In this document: one piece after another, positions 36,851 to 46,527 of the stretch
Position numbering within the stretch: position 1 is the first letter of the stretch
Layout: each line of letters opens with the position of its first letter
Source of the DNA: Maribacter flavus
Lineage (GTDB): Bacteria; Bacteroidota; Bacteroidia; Flavobacteriales; Flavobacteriaceae
DNA: 64,000 bases
NCBI RefSeq assembly: GCF_008386635.1
Contig: NZ_VUOE01000001.1
Span: forward strand, 620,001 to 684,000
Direction of reading: 5' to 3'
Made by a program: the position numbers and the translations under genes
The notes under the pieces: model-generated
What the model was told of the DNA's origin: nothing
Database searches by the model: none
What the model saw: only the letters and a program-made list of their open reading frames with translations

Positions 36851-38599
36851 CTACTTTTTGTTGTTTAAAATTTTTGCTTGTCCGGCCCAATCATCACGCT
36901 GTGCCCTTCCAGGGAAGGAACCAGTAATCGAGTCCAACAAATCATACTCCCTTTCAGTCATTCTTGCCACCTGGGCAAAGGTATAGATACCGATTTCGTT
37001 TAAAGTCGCCTCCATCTGAGGTCCTATTCCCTTGACCTTCTTAAGGTCATCTGGAGATTCTTTGGTAGCATCAAAAGTTCCAATGCTGCTTAATAGCTCG
37101 TTTACCCCAACCTTGTCGCCCTTGGCTGGTTCAACTTCGCCCATTACCACATCCTGGGTGACAACGGGCTCTTCCTTAACTATAACCCTGTCCGTTGAGA
37201 TTTGATAAAGCGGCTGACCGGCATCCCTTAGTTTCTTATATTTCTCACCAGATGATTTAAGGATCGACTTAACTTCCGCTTGTGCTATAACCGGGAAGGT
37301 TCTCGAGTATAATAAAAAGAGTACAAAGAAGAATCCTATTGTTCCGATAAAAATTCCAATATCCACGAATGTTGGAGAGAACATAGTCCAGGAGGATGGA
37401 AGATAGTCCCTATGCAAGGAGGTAACGATAATCACGAAACGCTCGAACCACATACCAATATTTACGACAATGGAAATAAAGAAAGAGAACATTATACTTG
37501 TTCTTAACTTCTTGAACCACATGAATTGAGGTGAGAACACGTTACAGGTCATCATGGCCCAATAGGCCCACCAATAAGGTCCGGTAGCCCTGTTCAAGAA
37601 GGCATATTGTTCATATTCCACTCCAGAATACCATGCCATGAACAACTCGGTAATATAGGCACAACCAACGATTGACCCTGTAATCATGATTACGATGTTC
37701 ATTAGCTCGATATGCTGTACCGTTATATAGGCCTCCAAGCTACAAACCTTCCTCATGATAATCAATAAAGTGTTTACCATGGCAAATCCGGAGAAAATCG
37801 CCCCTGCAACGAAGTATGGAGGGAAGATGGTCGTATGCCAACCAGGAATTACCGATGTAGCAAAGTCAAACGATACGATGGTATGTACCGAAAGTACCAA
37901 AGGAGTTGCCAAACCTGCCAAAACCAAGGAAACCTCCTCAAAACGCTGCCAATCCTTAGCACGACCGCTCCAACCGAAACTTAATAAGCTATATATTTTT
38001 TTCTGAAAGGGTAAAATGGCCCTATCACGTAACATCGCAAAATCCGGCAATAAACCTGTCCACCAAAACACCAAGGAAACCGACAGATATGTAGATATCG
38101 CAAATACGTCCCAAAGAAGCGGCGAATTAAAATTCACCCACAAGGACCCAAACTGGTTTGGAATTGGTAATACCCAATAGGCCAACCAAGGTCTACCCAT
38201 GTGGATAATTGGAAAAAGACCGGCTTGGATAACTGAGAAAATGGTCATAGCCTCCGCAGAACGGTTTATAGCCATTCTCCATTTTTGACGGAATAACAAC
38301 AGTACTGCAGAAATCAAGGTTCCTGCATGACCGATACCTACCCACCATACAAAGTTTGTAATATCCCAAGCCCAGTTAACTGTCTTGTTCAATCCCCAGG
38401 TTCCGATACCTGTTGATATGGTATAAATAATACAACCTACTCCCCAAAGAAATGCCACCAAGGCAATGGAAAAAACAATCCACCAATGCTTATTGGCCCT
38501 TCCCTCTACAGGAGCTGCAATATCCACGGTTACATCATGGTATCCTTTGTCTCCAAGTACTAAGGGTTTTCGTATAGGTGCTTCGTAATGCGACGCCAT
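36851..38599 (-). CDS. actC: alternative complex III subunit ActC with a HhH tail
   Basis: ActC is the NrfD/PsrC-like integral membrane subunit that binds menaquinol. Residues 1-440 form the expected ten-helix core, including HTIVSFDFATSVIPGWHTT and a C-terminal helix ending YSRTFPVIAQ. The protein is 582 residues, about 120 longer than the usual core. The extra part is a hydrophilic linker (about 441-516) followed by a helix-hairpin-helix domain (about 517-582) with the motif VKGIGPQMEATLNEIGIYTF and a W-x3-A ending. That domain is usually seen in nucleic-acid-binding or ribosomal proteins, so its presence on a respiratory subunit is odd. Gene spacing is 31 bases from actB and 3 bases to actD. 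Confidence 0.92.
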   Translation of the reverse strand: MASHYEAPIRKPLVLGDKGYHDVTVDIAAPVEGRANKHWWIVFSIALVAFLWGVGCIIYTISTGIGTWGLNKTVNWAWDITNFVWWVGIGHAGTLISAVLLLFRQKWRMAINRSAEAMTIFSVIQAGLFPIIHMGRPWLAYWVLPIPNQFGSLWVNFNSPLLWDVFAISTYLSVSLVFWWTGLLPDFAMLRDRAILPFQKKIYSLLSFGWSGRAKDWQRFEEVSLVLAGLATPLVLSVHTIVSFDFATSVIPGWHTTIFPPYFVAGAIFSGFAMVNTLLIIMRKVCSLEAYITVQHIELMNIVIMITGSIVGCAYITELFMAWYSGVEYEQYAFLNRATGPYWWAYWAMMTCNVFSPQFMWFKKLRTSIMFSFFISIVVNIGMWFERFVIIVTSLHRDYLPSSWTMFSPTFVDIGIFIGTIGFFFVLFLLYSRTFPVIAQAEVKSILKSSGEKYKKLRDAGQPLYQISTDRVIVKEEPVVTQDVVMGEVEPAKGDKVGVNELLSSIGTFDATKESPDDLKKVKGIGPQMEATLNEIGIYTFAQVARMTEREYDLLDSITGSFPGRAQRDDWAGQAKILNNKK

Positions 38600-38630
38600 A
38601 GACTTCTATTATAATTACTTTCTAGTATTG

Positions 38631-41600
38631 TTACGCTTCGTTGGTATTTCTAACTTTTACGTGATAGAAAACGTTTGGTTTTGTCCCAACATGCTCCAAT
38701 AAATGGTACATACGGTTACTTTCCTTTAGTTCTGCCACTTTACTGTTCTCGTCATTTATATCACCAAATACCATAGCTCCATTATCACAGGCGGCGGAAC
38801 AAGCGGTTTGGAACTCTCCATCCTTGATTGTTCTTCCTTCACGCTTGGCATCCAAAATTGTTTTTTGCGTCTTTTGAATACACATAGAACATTTTTCAAT
38901 GACCCCTCTTGAACGAACATTTACATCTGGATTCAATACCATTTTACCCAAATCATTGTTCATGTGGAAATCGAACTCATCATTGTTGTTATACAAGAAC
39001 CAGTTGAACCTTCTAACCTTATATGGACAGTTGTTGGCACAATATCTGGTACCCACACATCTGTTATAGACCATTTGGTTCTGACCCTGTCTACCATGTG
39101 AAGTAGCGGCAACGGGACAAACCGTTTCACAAGGAGCGTGGTTACAATGCTGACACATAACCGGCTGGAAGGCTACCTGTGGATTATCCGATGGATCTTC
39201 CATTTCACCAAAACCTCCTAGGGAACCATTGTCACCCCAAAGTCCATCCAATTCCTCCTTTTTAGTATTATCCTCCTCAAAAGTATCTTCCGAAGAGTAA
39301 TATCTGTCGACACGCAACCAGTGCATATCCCTAGAAACCCGTACCTCTTTCTTACCTACTACAGGCACATTGTTCTCAGCATGACAAGCAATCACACAAG
39401 CTCCACATCCCGTACAGGCATTCAGGTCGATGGACAGATTGAAATGATGTCCAATGGAACGATCAAAACTTTCCCAAAGATCGACCGAAGTTGCTGGAAC
39501 TTCCTGATGGTTCAAAGAAACCTGGGGAACGTGATTCCACTCCGCATGGTCCTTTGTATTGAATATTTCTAAAGTAGTTTCCTTTATTATGTCGCCCCTA
39601 CCCATTAAGGTTTTATGAAGCTGGACACATGCGAACTCATGGTTACCACCAGTCTTTTCTAATGTTACCACCTGATTGGCATTGAATCCTTGGTACAGTT
39701 TGAAAGCATTGACACCGGTTTGCATCTCTTCTTTCATTCCTACGGTCTTACCGTAACCAAAGGAGAGACCCACAGACCCTTTTGCTTGACCGGGCTGTAC
39801 GACAACGGGCACATTTTGTATTGTAACACCGTTGACGGTTAGGCTAACATAATCGCCATCCATACCACCATTAGCAACATTCACATTCTTGACCCCTAAG
39901 GATTCTGCGTCCGCTTTTGAAATAGTGACATAGTTATCCCAGGAAACCCTTGTGATTGGATCAGGAAATTCTTGCAACCAAGGATTGCTTGCCTGCTGCC
40001 CATCACCCATACCCACTTTTGAGTACAATGTTAGTTCCATACCGCCACTAGTGGCATTGGCCAAACTTCGTACAGCAGAAGCAATAGGCACTGCACTAGT
40101 TTCCATTTCTGTTTCTTCTTCAACCGCAACCAGTTCACCTTCAATATCTATTGCAGTGGCTTGAGCGACAAACACCCCATCCTGCAATGCTTGGTTCCAA
40201 CTTGAACCGTTAAGGATATTGGCACTCCATGTATCTTTAATGTAGTCGTAATAAGAACTTTCAATCCCCATCCAAGTCAAAATGGCAGACTGGAACTGTT
40301 TTGTATCGAACAACTCCTTGATGGTGGGTTGCATTAAACTGTAATGTCCTTTTTTAAATTGGGCATCTCCCCAAGACTCCAAATAGTGGTTGGAAGCCGC
40401 TGTGTATTGAACCGCTTCCGCAGTCTCGTTCCAATTGGTAGTAAACAAAACTGAAAGATCTGTTTTCTCAAGACCTTCTTTAAAGTCGGCCGCATTAGGC
40501 AGGGAATACATTGGGTTTACACCATCCATAATTAAAGCCCCAACCCTACCGGATTTCATATCGGAAATCAAACTTTCCAATTGCTTAACACTTCCTTTTC
40601 TAATATATCTAGGAGCTGATGGGTCAAATGCTTTACTTGCCAACATTTTGTTTATGGCCAAAACAACGGACTGTGCATTTACATCATCCAAACCGGTCAA
40701 GACAACTGCATTGGAACCCGCTTTCTTAACCTCGGCAGCAATTTGGTCCACTATGGCATCGTACTCAGACGTATTTCCTCCTACTGAGGTTCCGTTTAAC
40801 TTACCATATAATTTTGCCAGAACGACCTTTTGCGCCGTTGGCGTCAAAGGAAATCTTTTATCAGCATTTGCGCCCGTTAGGGACATATTCGCCTCCAACT
40901 GTACATGTCTGGACATTTTTCCATTTTTTGGAACACGTCCTTTGGAATATCCAGAACTATATCCTCCTCCTTGCCAATCCGCTAGAAAATCAGCAGAAAA
41001 GGAAATAATCAAATCCGCCTTTTCAAAATCATAATCTGCCAAAGCGCGCTCACCATAAGCCTGCTCAAAGGCCGTTAGTGCAGCATCCTCTGAAATAGCA
41101 TCATAGGATACGTGCTCCACATTTTCATTAGCGGTCATCAAGTCCATAATCAAACGATCCGTTGAAGGACTTGCATACGTCTGCGTAAGCAAAACAACCT
41201 TTTTCGAAGAACCCTTAAGACTATTCATTTTTGCGGTTACCGCTGCGTTCAAGGCATCCCATTCAATTGGCTCTCCATTGGCCATAGGACCTTGTAGTCG
41301 CGTGCTATCGTACAAAGAAAGCACCGAAGCTTGAACCCTAGCATTGGCGCCACCGCCTACTTTGGCCAAAGTGTTGTTCTCCACTTTAATTGGGCGACCT
41401 TCTCGGGTCTTGATAAGTACGCTGGCAAAATCAAATCCATTTGCTATTGTGGTGGCATAGTAATTAGCAACACCCGGAACAATGTTCTCTGGTTGAACCA
41501 CATAGGGAATTGATTTTATAACAGGCCCCTCACAAGCGGCCAAGGAAGCTGCGGCGGTACTGAAACCAATATATTTTAGGAAATCCCTTCTATTGGTACT

Positions 41601-41744
41601 TGTTGACGACAAATTTTGTTTATCGCCCAAAAAGTCATCCGCAGGAATCTGCTCCACAAATTCATTCTGTCTTAGCGCCTCAACAATGGAATCGTTAGGA
41701 TTTAACTCCGCTTCGCTTTTCCAATATTTTTTGTTTGATGCCAT
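38631..41744 (-). CDS. actB: alternative complex III subunit ActB, Fe-S molybdopterin-like protein
   Basis: ActB is the peripheral subunit of alternative complex III that carries the iron-sulfur clusters. The 1037-residue protein has a twin-arginine motif NRRDFLKYIG at 51-60 followed by a lipobox-like SLAAC (Cys71). The long middle part is a degenerate molybdopterin oxidoreductase domain that no longer shows a Mo ligand. The C-terminal third has four cluster-binding segments: CTGCGACVIACH, CQHCNHAPCETVCP, CVGTRYCANNCPY and CSMCIQKTQ with a later CSAACD. These correspond to three [4Fe-4S] and one [3Fe-4S] clusters known for the family. Spacing is 32 bases from actA and 31 to actC. Confidence 0.95.
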   Translation of the reverse strand: MASNKKYWKSEAELNPNDSIVEALRQNEFVEQIPADDFLGDKQNLSSTSTNRRDFLKYIGFSTAAASLAACEGPVIKSIPYVVQPENIVPGVANYYATTIANGFDFASVLIKTREGRPIKVENNTLAKVGGGANARVQASVLSLYDSTRLQGPMANGEPIEWDALNAAVTAKMNSLKGSSKKVVLLTQTYASPSTDRLIMDLMTANENVEHVSYDAISEDAALTAFEQAYGERALADYDFEKADLIISFSADFLADWQGGGYSSGYSKGRVPKNGKMSRHVQLEANMSLTGANADKRFPLTPTAQKVVLAKLYGKLNGTSVGGNTSEYDAIVDQIAAEVKKAGSNAVVLTGLDDVNAQSVVLAINKMLASKAFDPSAPRYIRKGSVKQLESLISDMKSGRVGALIMDGVNPMYSLPNAADFKEGLEKTDLSVLFTTNWNETAEAVQYTAASNHYLESWGDAQFKKGHYSLMQPTIKELFDTKQFQSAILTWMGIESSYYDYIKDTWSANILNGSSWNQALQDGVFVAQATAIDIEGELVAVEEETEMETSAVPIASAVRSLANATSGGMELTLYSKVGMGDGQQASNPWLQEFPDPITRVSWDNYVTISKADAESLGVKNVNVANGGMDGDYVSLTVNGVTIQNVPVVVQPGQAKGSVGLSFGYGKTVGMKEEMQTGVNAFKLYQGFNANQVVTLEKTGGNHEFACVQLHKTLMGRGDIIKETTLEIFNTKDHAEWNHVPQVSLNHQEVPATSVDLWESFDRSIGHHFNLSIDLNACTGCGACVIACHAENNVPVVGKKEVRVSRDMHWLRVDRYYSSEDTFEEDNTKKEELDGLWGDNGSLGGFGEMEDPSDNPQVAFQPVMCQHCNHAPCETVCPVAATSHGRQGQNQMVYNRCVGTRYCANNCPYKVRRFNWFLYNNNDEFDFHMNNDLGKMVLNPDVNVRSRGVIEKCSMCIQKTQKTILDAKREGRTIKDGEFQTACSAACDNGAMVFGDINDENSKVAELKESNRMYHLLEHVGTKPNVFYHVKVRNTNEA

Positions 41745-41776
41745 ACGTAATATCTGTAATTAGCTTCTTATATAAA

Positions 41777-43159
41777 TTAATAGTGACACTTTCCACATTC
41801 CAAACCACCCATTTGGGCCGCTGTCAAATTCTCAACACCATATTTCTTGGAAAGCTCTGCGTGAATTTTTTCGTAATACTCGTTACCCTCAACTTTAACG
41901 TTTGTCTCGCGGTGACAATTGATACACCATCCCATGGTCAAAGGAGAGTATTGATACATTATCTCCATTTCCTCAACCGGACCATGACATGTCTGACACT
42001 CGACACCGGCTACGGAAACATGCTGGGAATGGTTAAAATAGGCGAAATCAGGCAAATTGTGGATTCGGACCCATTCCACAGGCTGTGATTCACCCGTATA
42101 CTTTTGGTTTTCCTCGTCCCAACCTACAGCCTTATACAACTTCTTGATTTCTTTGGTGTAAAACTCATTGGTATAACCGTTCGCCAAATCCTCAGCCGAA
42201 GGCCCCTCAGGATTACCCTTGTACTCGTAAATGGATTTATGACAGTTCATACAGACATTCAAGGAAGGAATTCCGGAGTGTTTGGATACCCTTGCTGACG
42301 AGTGACAGTATTTACACTCGATTTTATTATCGCCCGCGTGTATTTTATGGGAATAATGAATGGGCTGGATGGGAGCATATCCTTGATCGACACCGATCTG
42401 CATCATCCATCCGTACGCAAAATAAGCACTACCTAACAGTAGAAAAATTACGGTTACCAGTACCAAGAACTGGTTTTGCGCAAAGGCCTTCCAAATTGGA
42501 ACCCTCTTTTCAGCCCTTTCCTTTTCTATGGAAATTCCATTCGCCTCGGCTATTCTTCGCAAGGTGTTATTTACCAAAAACAACATTACGACCAATAAAG
42601 CGAAAACGAGGGCCAAAGCACCCAAAATCATTTCATTGGAAATGCCCCCGGAAGCAGCACCCGCCGTAACCGCAGCAGCTTCTCCGGCAGCCGGGGCTGT
42701 AGGAGCCGGTGGCGGAGCAGCCGTATACGCCAATATATTGTCGATATCCTCGTTGGTCAACGTAGGAAAAGCGGTCATAGCCGCTTGATTGTATTCGTTG
42801 TATATCCTTACCGCATAAGCATCCCCGGACTTAATCATCCCTGGACTATTTTTTATCCAGGCGTACAACCATTCCCTATCCAACCCCTCTTCTTCGGCCA
42901 AACGGCTTTCGACGTTTGCCAGGGCAGGGCCAGTCATCTTGCGATTCAATGCGTGGCAAGCCGCACAATTTTGATTGAACAAAGCCTTACCGGCAGCCGG
43001 ATCACCATCGGTCGGAGCAGCCTCTGCTGACTCTACAGAAACATCAGCAGACTCCGCAGCAGCGTCTTGCGCCGATAAAGAAACTGAAAAAAGTAGGCTA
43101 ACTACTAAACTAAAAACAAAGACTTTAGAAAATTGATTGCGGTACGGTACCTTTTTCAT
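41777..43159 (-). CDS. actA: alternative complex III multiheme cytochrome ActA
   Basis: ActA is the multiheme subunit that carries electrons from quinol to the monoheme subunit. The 460-residue protein has a signal peptide, a cytochrome c domain with CAACH near residue 67, a proline/alanine-rich linker, two helices near 175-195 and 228-250, and a pentaheme domain with CKYCH, CMNCH, CQTCH, CINCH and a final CGKCHY at the C-terminus. Six CxxCH motifs in total is one more than the core pentaheme protein, because of the fused N-terminal domain. It opens the act-cox operon, preceded by a 230-base divergent region with a SPOR-domain gene. Confidence 0.95.
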   Translation of the reverse strand: MKKVPYRNQFSKVFVFSLVVSLLFSVSLSAQDAAAESADVSVESAEAAPTDGDPAAGKALFNQNCAACHALNRKMTGPALANVESRLAEEEGLDREWLYAWIKNSPGMIKSGDAYAVRIYNEYNQAAMTAFPTLTNEDIDNILAYTAAPPPAPTAPAAGEAAAVTAGAASGGISNEMILGALALVFALLVVMLFLVNNTLRRIAEANGISIEKERAEKRVPIWKAFAQNQFLVLVTVIFLLLGSAYFAYGWMMQIGVDQGYAPIQPIHYSHKIHAGDNKIECKYCHSSARVSKHSGIPSLNVCMNCHKSIYEYKGNPEGPSAEDLANGYTNEFYTKEIKKLYKAVGWDEENQKYTGESQPVEWVRIHNLPDFAYFNHSQHVSVAGVECQTCHGPVEEMEIMYQYSPLTMGWCINCHRETNVKVEGNEYYEKIHAELSKKYGVENLTAAQMGGLECGKCHY

Positions 43160-43389
43160 ACATAGAATATTTCAATCGGAATCTTGGCACGATTTTAGCC
43201 CGCATTTTAACGACAAACGGTAAAAAAATGCCTTAATCGATGGCAAAAATACGACATAGACTTTATTTGGTAAAAGGTTAATGTCTTTATACCTTATAAT
43301 TTATAATTATTCTAAATAGTTAAAAATGCTAACCCTTTATTCCTTAAAAATTTACATTTGCAAAGGGAACTAAAACATCCCATTTTTAG
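43160..43389. promoter_or_regulatory. divergent promoter region of actA and the SPOR-domain gene
   Basis: On the minus strand the box TATTTTTG (43251-43244) lies 85 bases before actA, without a good -33 TTG. On the plus strand TACATTTG (43353-43360) lies 29 bases before the ATG at 43390, also without a -33 TTG. Both boxes match TAnnTTTG. The actA leader of about 80 nt would be long enough to hold a control element, but I see no stable hairpin in it. Confidence 0.5.
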
Positions 43390-43761
43390 ATGAAAAATGT
43401 CATTTACATAGCGTTCACCTTACTTTTTGCAACCTTTGCGAACGCCCAGGAAGGTACTATCTCCATTGATCAGGATGTTCAAATAACACAATTGTTGGAG
43501 CTTTACAAGAAAACCTTGGACAAGAACGATTATTACAGGATTCAAGTTGGTTTTGTAAGCAATAACGAAAAGGCCCAAGAGATTAAAAGCAATGTGGAAA
43601 TCGACTTCCCAGATCTACCCTCACAAATTGATTTCGACTCACCTACATACAGAATTCGAGTTGGTAAATTTAAATCGAAATTGGAGGCTGAGCGCAAATT
43701 CAACGAGGTGCGGAAAAAATACCCCAATGCCATGCTCTTAAAACCGAAAAAATCGACCTAA
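43390..43761 (+). CDS. secreted SPOR-domain protein
   Basis: This 123-residue protein has a signal peptide (MKNVIYIAFTLLFATFANAQ) and one SPOR domain, about residues 45-120, with YRIQVGFVSNNEKAQEIK and YRIRVGKFKSKLEAERKFNEV. SPOR domains bind peptidoglycan stripped of stem peptides, often at the division site. There is no transmembrane anchor, so the protein is probably free in the periplasm or on the envelope. Its stop codon lies inside the stem of a bidirectional terminator shared with infB. Confidence 0.88.
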   Translation: MKNVIYIAFTLLFATFANAQEGTISIDQDVQITQLLELYKKTLDKNDYYRIQVGFVSNNEKAQEIKSNVEIDFPDLPSQIDFDSPTYRIRVGKFKSKLEAERKFNEVRKKYPNAMLLKPKKST

Positions 43762-43775
43762 AAGGCCGATTTTTT
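43747..43775. terminator. bidirectional terminator between the SPOR gene and infB
   Basis: A 9-bp stem, AAAAAATCG with CGATTTTTT, surrounds a small CC/GG pair and a loop. The A-run on one side and T-run on the other give a poly-U tail on both strands. It includes the stop of the SPOR gene and lies 29 bases beyond the infB stop. Confidence 0.85.
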
Positions 43776-43803
43776 AATTGTTATTCAAGCAATCCGTTTC
43801 GCT

Positions 43804-46485
43804 TTATTTCAACTTCTTTTTAACGGCCACCTCTTGGAAGGCTTCCACAATATCATCTACGTTGATGTCATTGTAGTTCTTGATCTGGAGACCACAATCA
43901 TACCCTTTGGAAACTTCCTTGACATCATCCTTAAAGCGCTTCAAGGATGCCAGTTCACCCGTGTAAATTACTACACCGTCCCTAATTAGGCGAATATTGG
44001 AATTCCTGAATATTTTTCCACTTGTTACCATACAGCCTGCAATAGTGCCAATTTTGGATATTTTAAAGGTCTCCCTGATTTCGGCAGTACCGGTAATCTC
44101 CTCTTTCATTTCCGGGGAAAGCATGCCTTCCATCGCATCTTTCAAATCATTTATGGCGTCGTAAATAATGGAATACATCCTGATGTCTATCTCCTCATTT
44201 TCGGCCATGGCCTTGGCATTGCCCATCGGCCTAACATTAAATCCTATAATGATAGCATCCGAGGCGGAGGCCAATAAAACATCGGACTCCGTAATAGGCC
44301 CAACAGCTTTGTAGATAATGTTCACCTGGATTTCATCGGTAGACAGTTTCTGGAACGAATCAGTCAAAGCTTCAACGGAACCATCCACATCACCTTTAAG
44401 TATAATGTTCAATTCCTTGAATTCGCCCAAGGCTATACGTCTTCCAATTTCATCCAATGTGATATGACGCTGAGTCCTGACCGATTGCTCCCGCTGTAAT
44501 TGGGACCTTCTGGCCGCAATCTGCTTGGCCTCACGCTCATCTTGTAGGACATGGAACTTATCACCTGCTTGTGGCGCACCGTCCAAACCTAAGATGGATA
44601 TAGGTTGCGATGGACCGACCTTGGTAACGCTCTTTCCTCGCTCGTCCTGCATGGCCTTTACCTTTCCACTGGTTGTTCCGGCCAAAACATAATCCCCAAT
44701 ATTCAAGGAACCAGCCTGCACCAAGATTGTCGATACATATCCTTTTCCTTTGTCCAAAAACGCCTCTACTACCGTACCAGAAGCCAATTTGTTGGGATTG
44801 GCCTTTAATTCCAATAATTCGGCCTCCAATAATACCTTTTCCAAAAGCTCCTGAACACCCTGCCCTGTCTTGGCTGAAATGTCATGTGACTGAATTTTAC
44901 CGCCCCAATCTTCCACCAATAAATTCATCTGGGCAAGTCCTTCCTTAATTTTATCGGGATTTGCCGTTGGCTTATCGACCTTATTGATAGCAAATACAAT
45001 AGGCACACCTGCAGCTTGCGCATGACTTATGGCCTCTTTAGTTTGCGGCATAATATCATCATCCGCGGCAATTACAATAATTGCAATGTCCGTCACCTGA
45101 GCACCCCTTGCACGCATCGCCGTAAAAGCTTCGTGACCCGGTGTATCCAAAAATGAAATTTTTTGACCATTGTCCAAGGTGACAGCATAGGCCCCAATAT
45201 GTTGGGTAATACCCCCGCTTTCACCAGCAATTACATTCTCTTCCCTAATGTAGTCAAGCAAAGATGTCTTACCATGGTCCACATGTCCCATTACCGTAAC
45301 AATAGGTGCCCTAGGCTCCAAATCCTCGGGAGCATCCGCTTCCTCAACTATACTCTCCTCAATATCCGCCGTCACGAATTCTACCTCATAGCCGAACTCT
45401 TCCGCAACAATCGAAAGTGTTTCCGCATCCAATCGCTGGTTCATAGTAACCATGATACCCAATGACATACAGGCCGAAATAATCTCTGTAGTGGAAACAT
45501 CCATCATCGTTGCAACCTCACTGGCGGTAACAAATTCGGTAACCTTAAGGATTTTACTTTCCAGTTCTTGTTGCTCCAGGTCTTTTTCCGTTTGCTGACG
45601 GTGTTGATCTCTCTTATCCCTTCTATACTTGGCACCTTTGCCTTTTTTGGATTTTCCTTGCAGTTTCTCCAAGGTCTCACGCACCTGCTTTTGAACATCT
45701 TCCTCAGTAGGCTCTACCTTGGAAGCCGCAAAGCGTCTATTGCCCTTGCGGTCGTTGGAATTACCACCCTTAGATTGACCGGGACCCGATGTATTTTTAC
45801 TTACAATACGCTTTCTACGCTTCTTACGGTCTGAACTGTCCGAACTACTTTTCTCTTCCTTCTTCTTTTTCGGCTTCTGGAATTTGGAAAGGTCTATTTT
45901 ATCGCCCGTAATTTTTGGTCCGGATAACTTCTTGTACTGGGTCTCCAAGGTTTCGGGCGCATCTGATTTAATTTCAGGCGCTACCTCTTTCGGCTTGTCA
46001 GCTACAGGTGTTTCGGCTTGCGGTTTTATTTCTACCTTCTTTTCTTCGGATACCTTTTCCGGTTCCTGTACCTTTTCTTCCTCCTTTGGTTTAGGAGGCT
46101 CTTCCTTTTTCTTAGGGTTTAGGTCGATTTTACCAACCGTTTTGGGTCCGGCAAGCTCCACTTTTCCCGTAAGTCTATTTTCTTCTTGGGCAGCATTTCT
46201 TTTTTCACGTGCCAATCTTCGTTCTTCCTGCTCCTGCTCCAATTGGACCCGTATGGCTTCCTTCTCCTTTCGCTTTTCCTCCCCTACCTCTTTTGAAGCA
46301 ACTTTCTTGCTCTTATCGGTCTGGAACTCGTCCAATAGCACTTGATATACCTCATCGGAGATTTTTGTGGTCGGCCTTGCGTCCACATCATGTCCTTTGC
46401 TGTTCAAGTAATCTACTGCCCTGTCCAAGGAGATATTAAGCTCTCGAAGAACTTTATTAAGTCTTATTTTTGGATTATCTGCCAT
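43804..46485 (-). CDS. infB: translation initiation factor IF-2
   Basis: IF-2 is the GTPase that brings fMet-tRNA to the ribosome and joins the subunits. The 893-residue protein has a long charged, lysine- and glutamate-rich N-terminal region to about 300, an IF2_N domain, and then the G domain with [21 protein letters not shown], and NKVDKPT, followed by EF-Tu-like domain II, domain III and a C-terminal tRNA-binding domain. Length is normal for Bacteroidota. It is 42 bases behind nusA and is the last gene of the rimP-nusA-infB operon. Confidence 0.97.
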   Translation of the reverse strand: MADNPKIRLNKVLRELNISLDRAVDYLNSKGHDVDARPTTKISDEVYQVLLDEFQTDKSKKVASKEVGEEKRKEKEAIRVQLEQEQEERRLAREKRNAAQEENRLTGKVELAGPKTVGKIDLNPKKKEEPPKPKEEEKVQEPEKVSEEKKVEIKPQAETPVADKPKEVAPEIKSDAPETLETQYKKLSGPKITGDKIDLSKFQKPKKKKEEKSSSDSSDRKKRRKRIVSKNTSGPGQSKGGNSNDRKGNRRFAASKVEPTEEDVQKQVRETLEKLQGKSKKGKGAKYRRDKRDQHRQQTEKDLEQQELESKILKVTEFVTASEVATMMDVSTTEIISACMSLGIMVTMNQRLDAETLSIVAEEFGYEVEFVTADIEESIVEEADAPEDLEPRAPIVTVMGHVDHGKTSLLDYIREENVIAGESGGITQHIGAYAVTLDNGQKISFLDTPGHEAFTAMRARGAQVTDIAIIVIAADDDIMPQTKEAISHAQAAGVPIVFAINKVDKPTANPDKIKEGLAQMNLLVEDWGGKIQSHDISAKTGQGVQELLEKVLLEAELLELKANPNKLASGTVVEAFLDKGKGYVSTILVQAGSLNIGDYVLAGTTSGKVKAMQDERGKSVTKVGPSQPISILGLDGAPQAGDKFHVLQDEREAKQIAARRSQLQREQSVRTQRHITLDEIGRRIALGEFKELNIILKGDVDGSVEALTDSFQKLSTDEIQVNIIYKAVGPITESDVLLASASDAIIIGFNVRPMGNAKAMAENEEIDIRMYSIIYDAINDLKDAMEGMLSPEMKEEITGTAEIRETFKISKIGTIAGCMVTSGKIFRNSNIRLIRDGVVIYTGELASLKRFKDDVKEVSKGYDCGLQIKNYNDINVDDIVEAFQEVAVKKKLK

Positions 46486-46527
46486 AAATACTGATTCCCG
46501 TTCTTTTATTTATCCGCTAATATATAG

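Noticed and set aside
40435..41034. 199-codon open frame on the plus strand inside actB
   Set aside because: It lies entirely opposite a well-supported ActB and has no family resemblance.
45884..46345. 153-codon Ser/Phe-rich frame opposite infB
   Set aside because: The Ser and Phe bias is the reverse complement of the Lys/Glu-rich IF-2 N-terminus; no gene signal.
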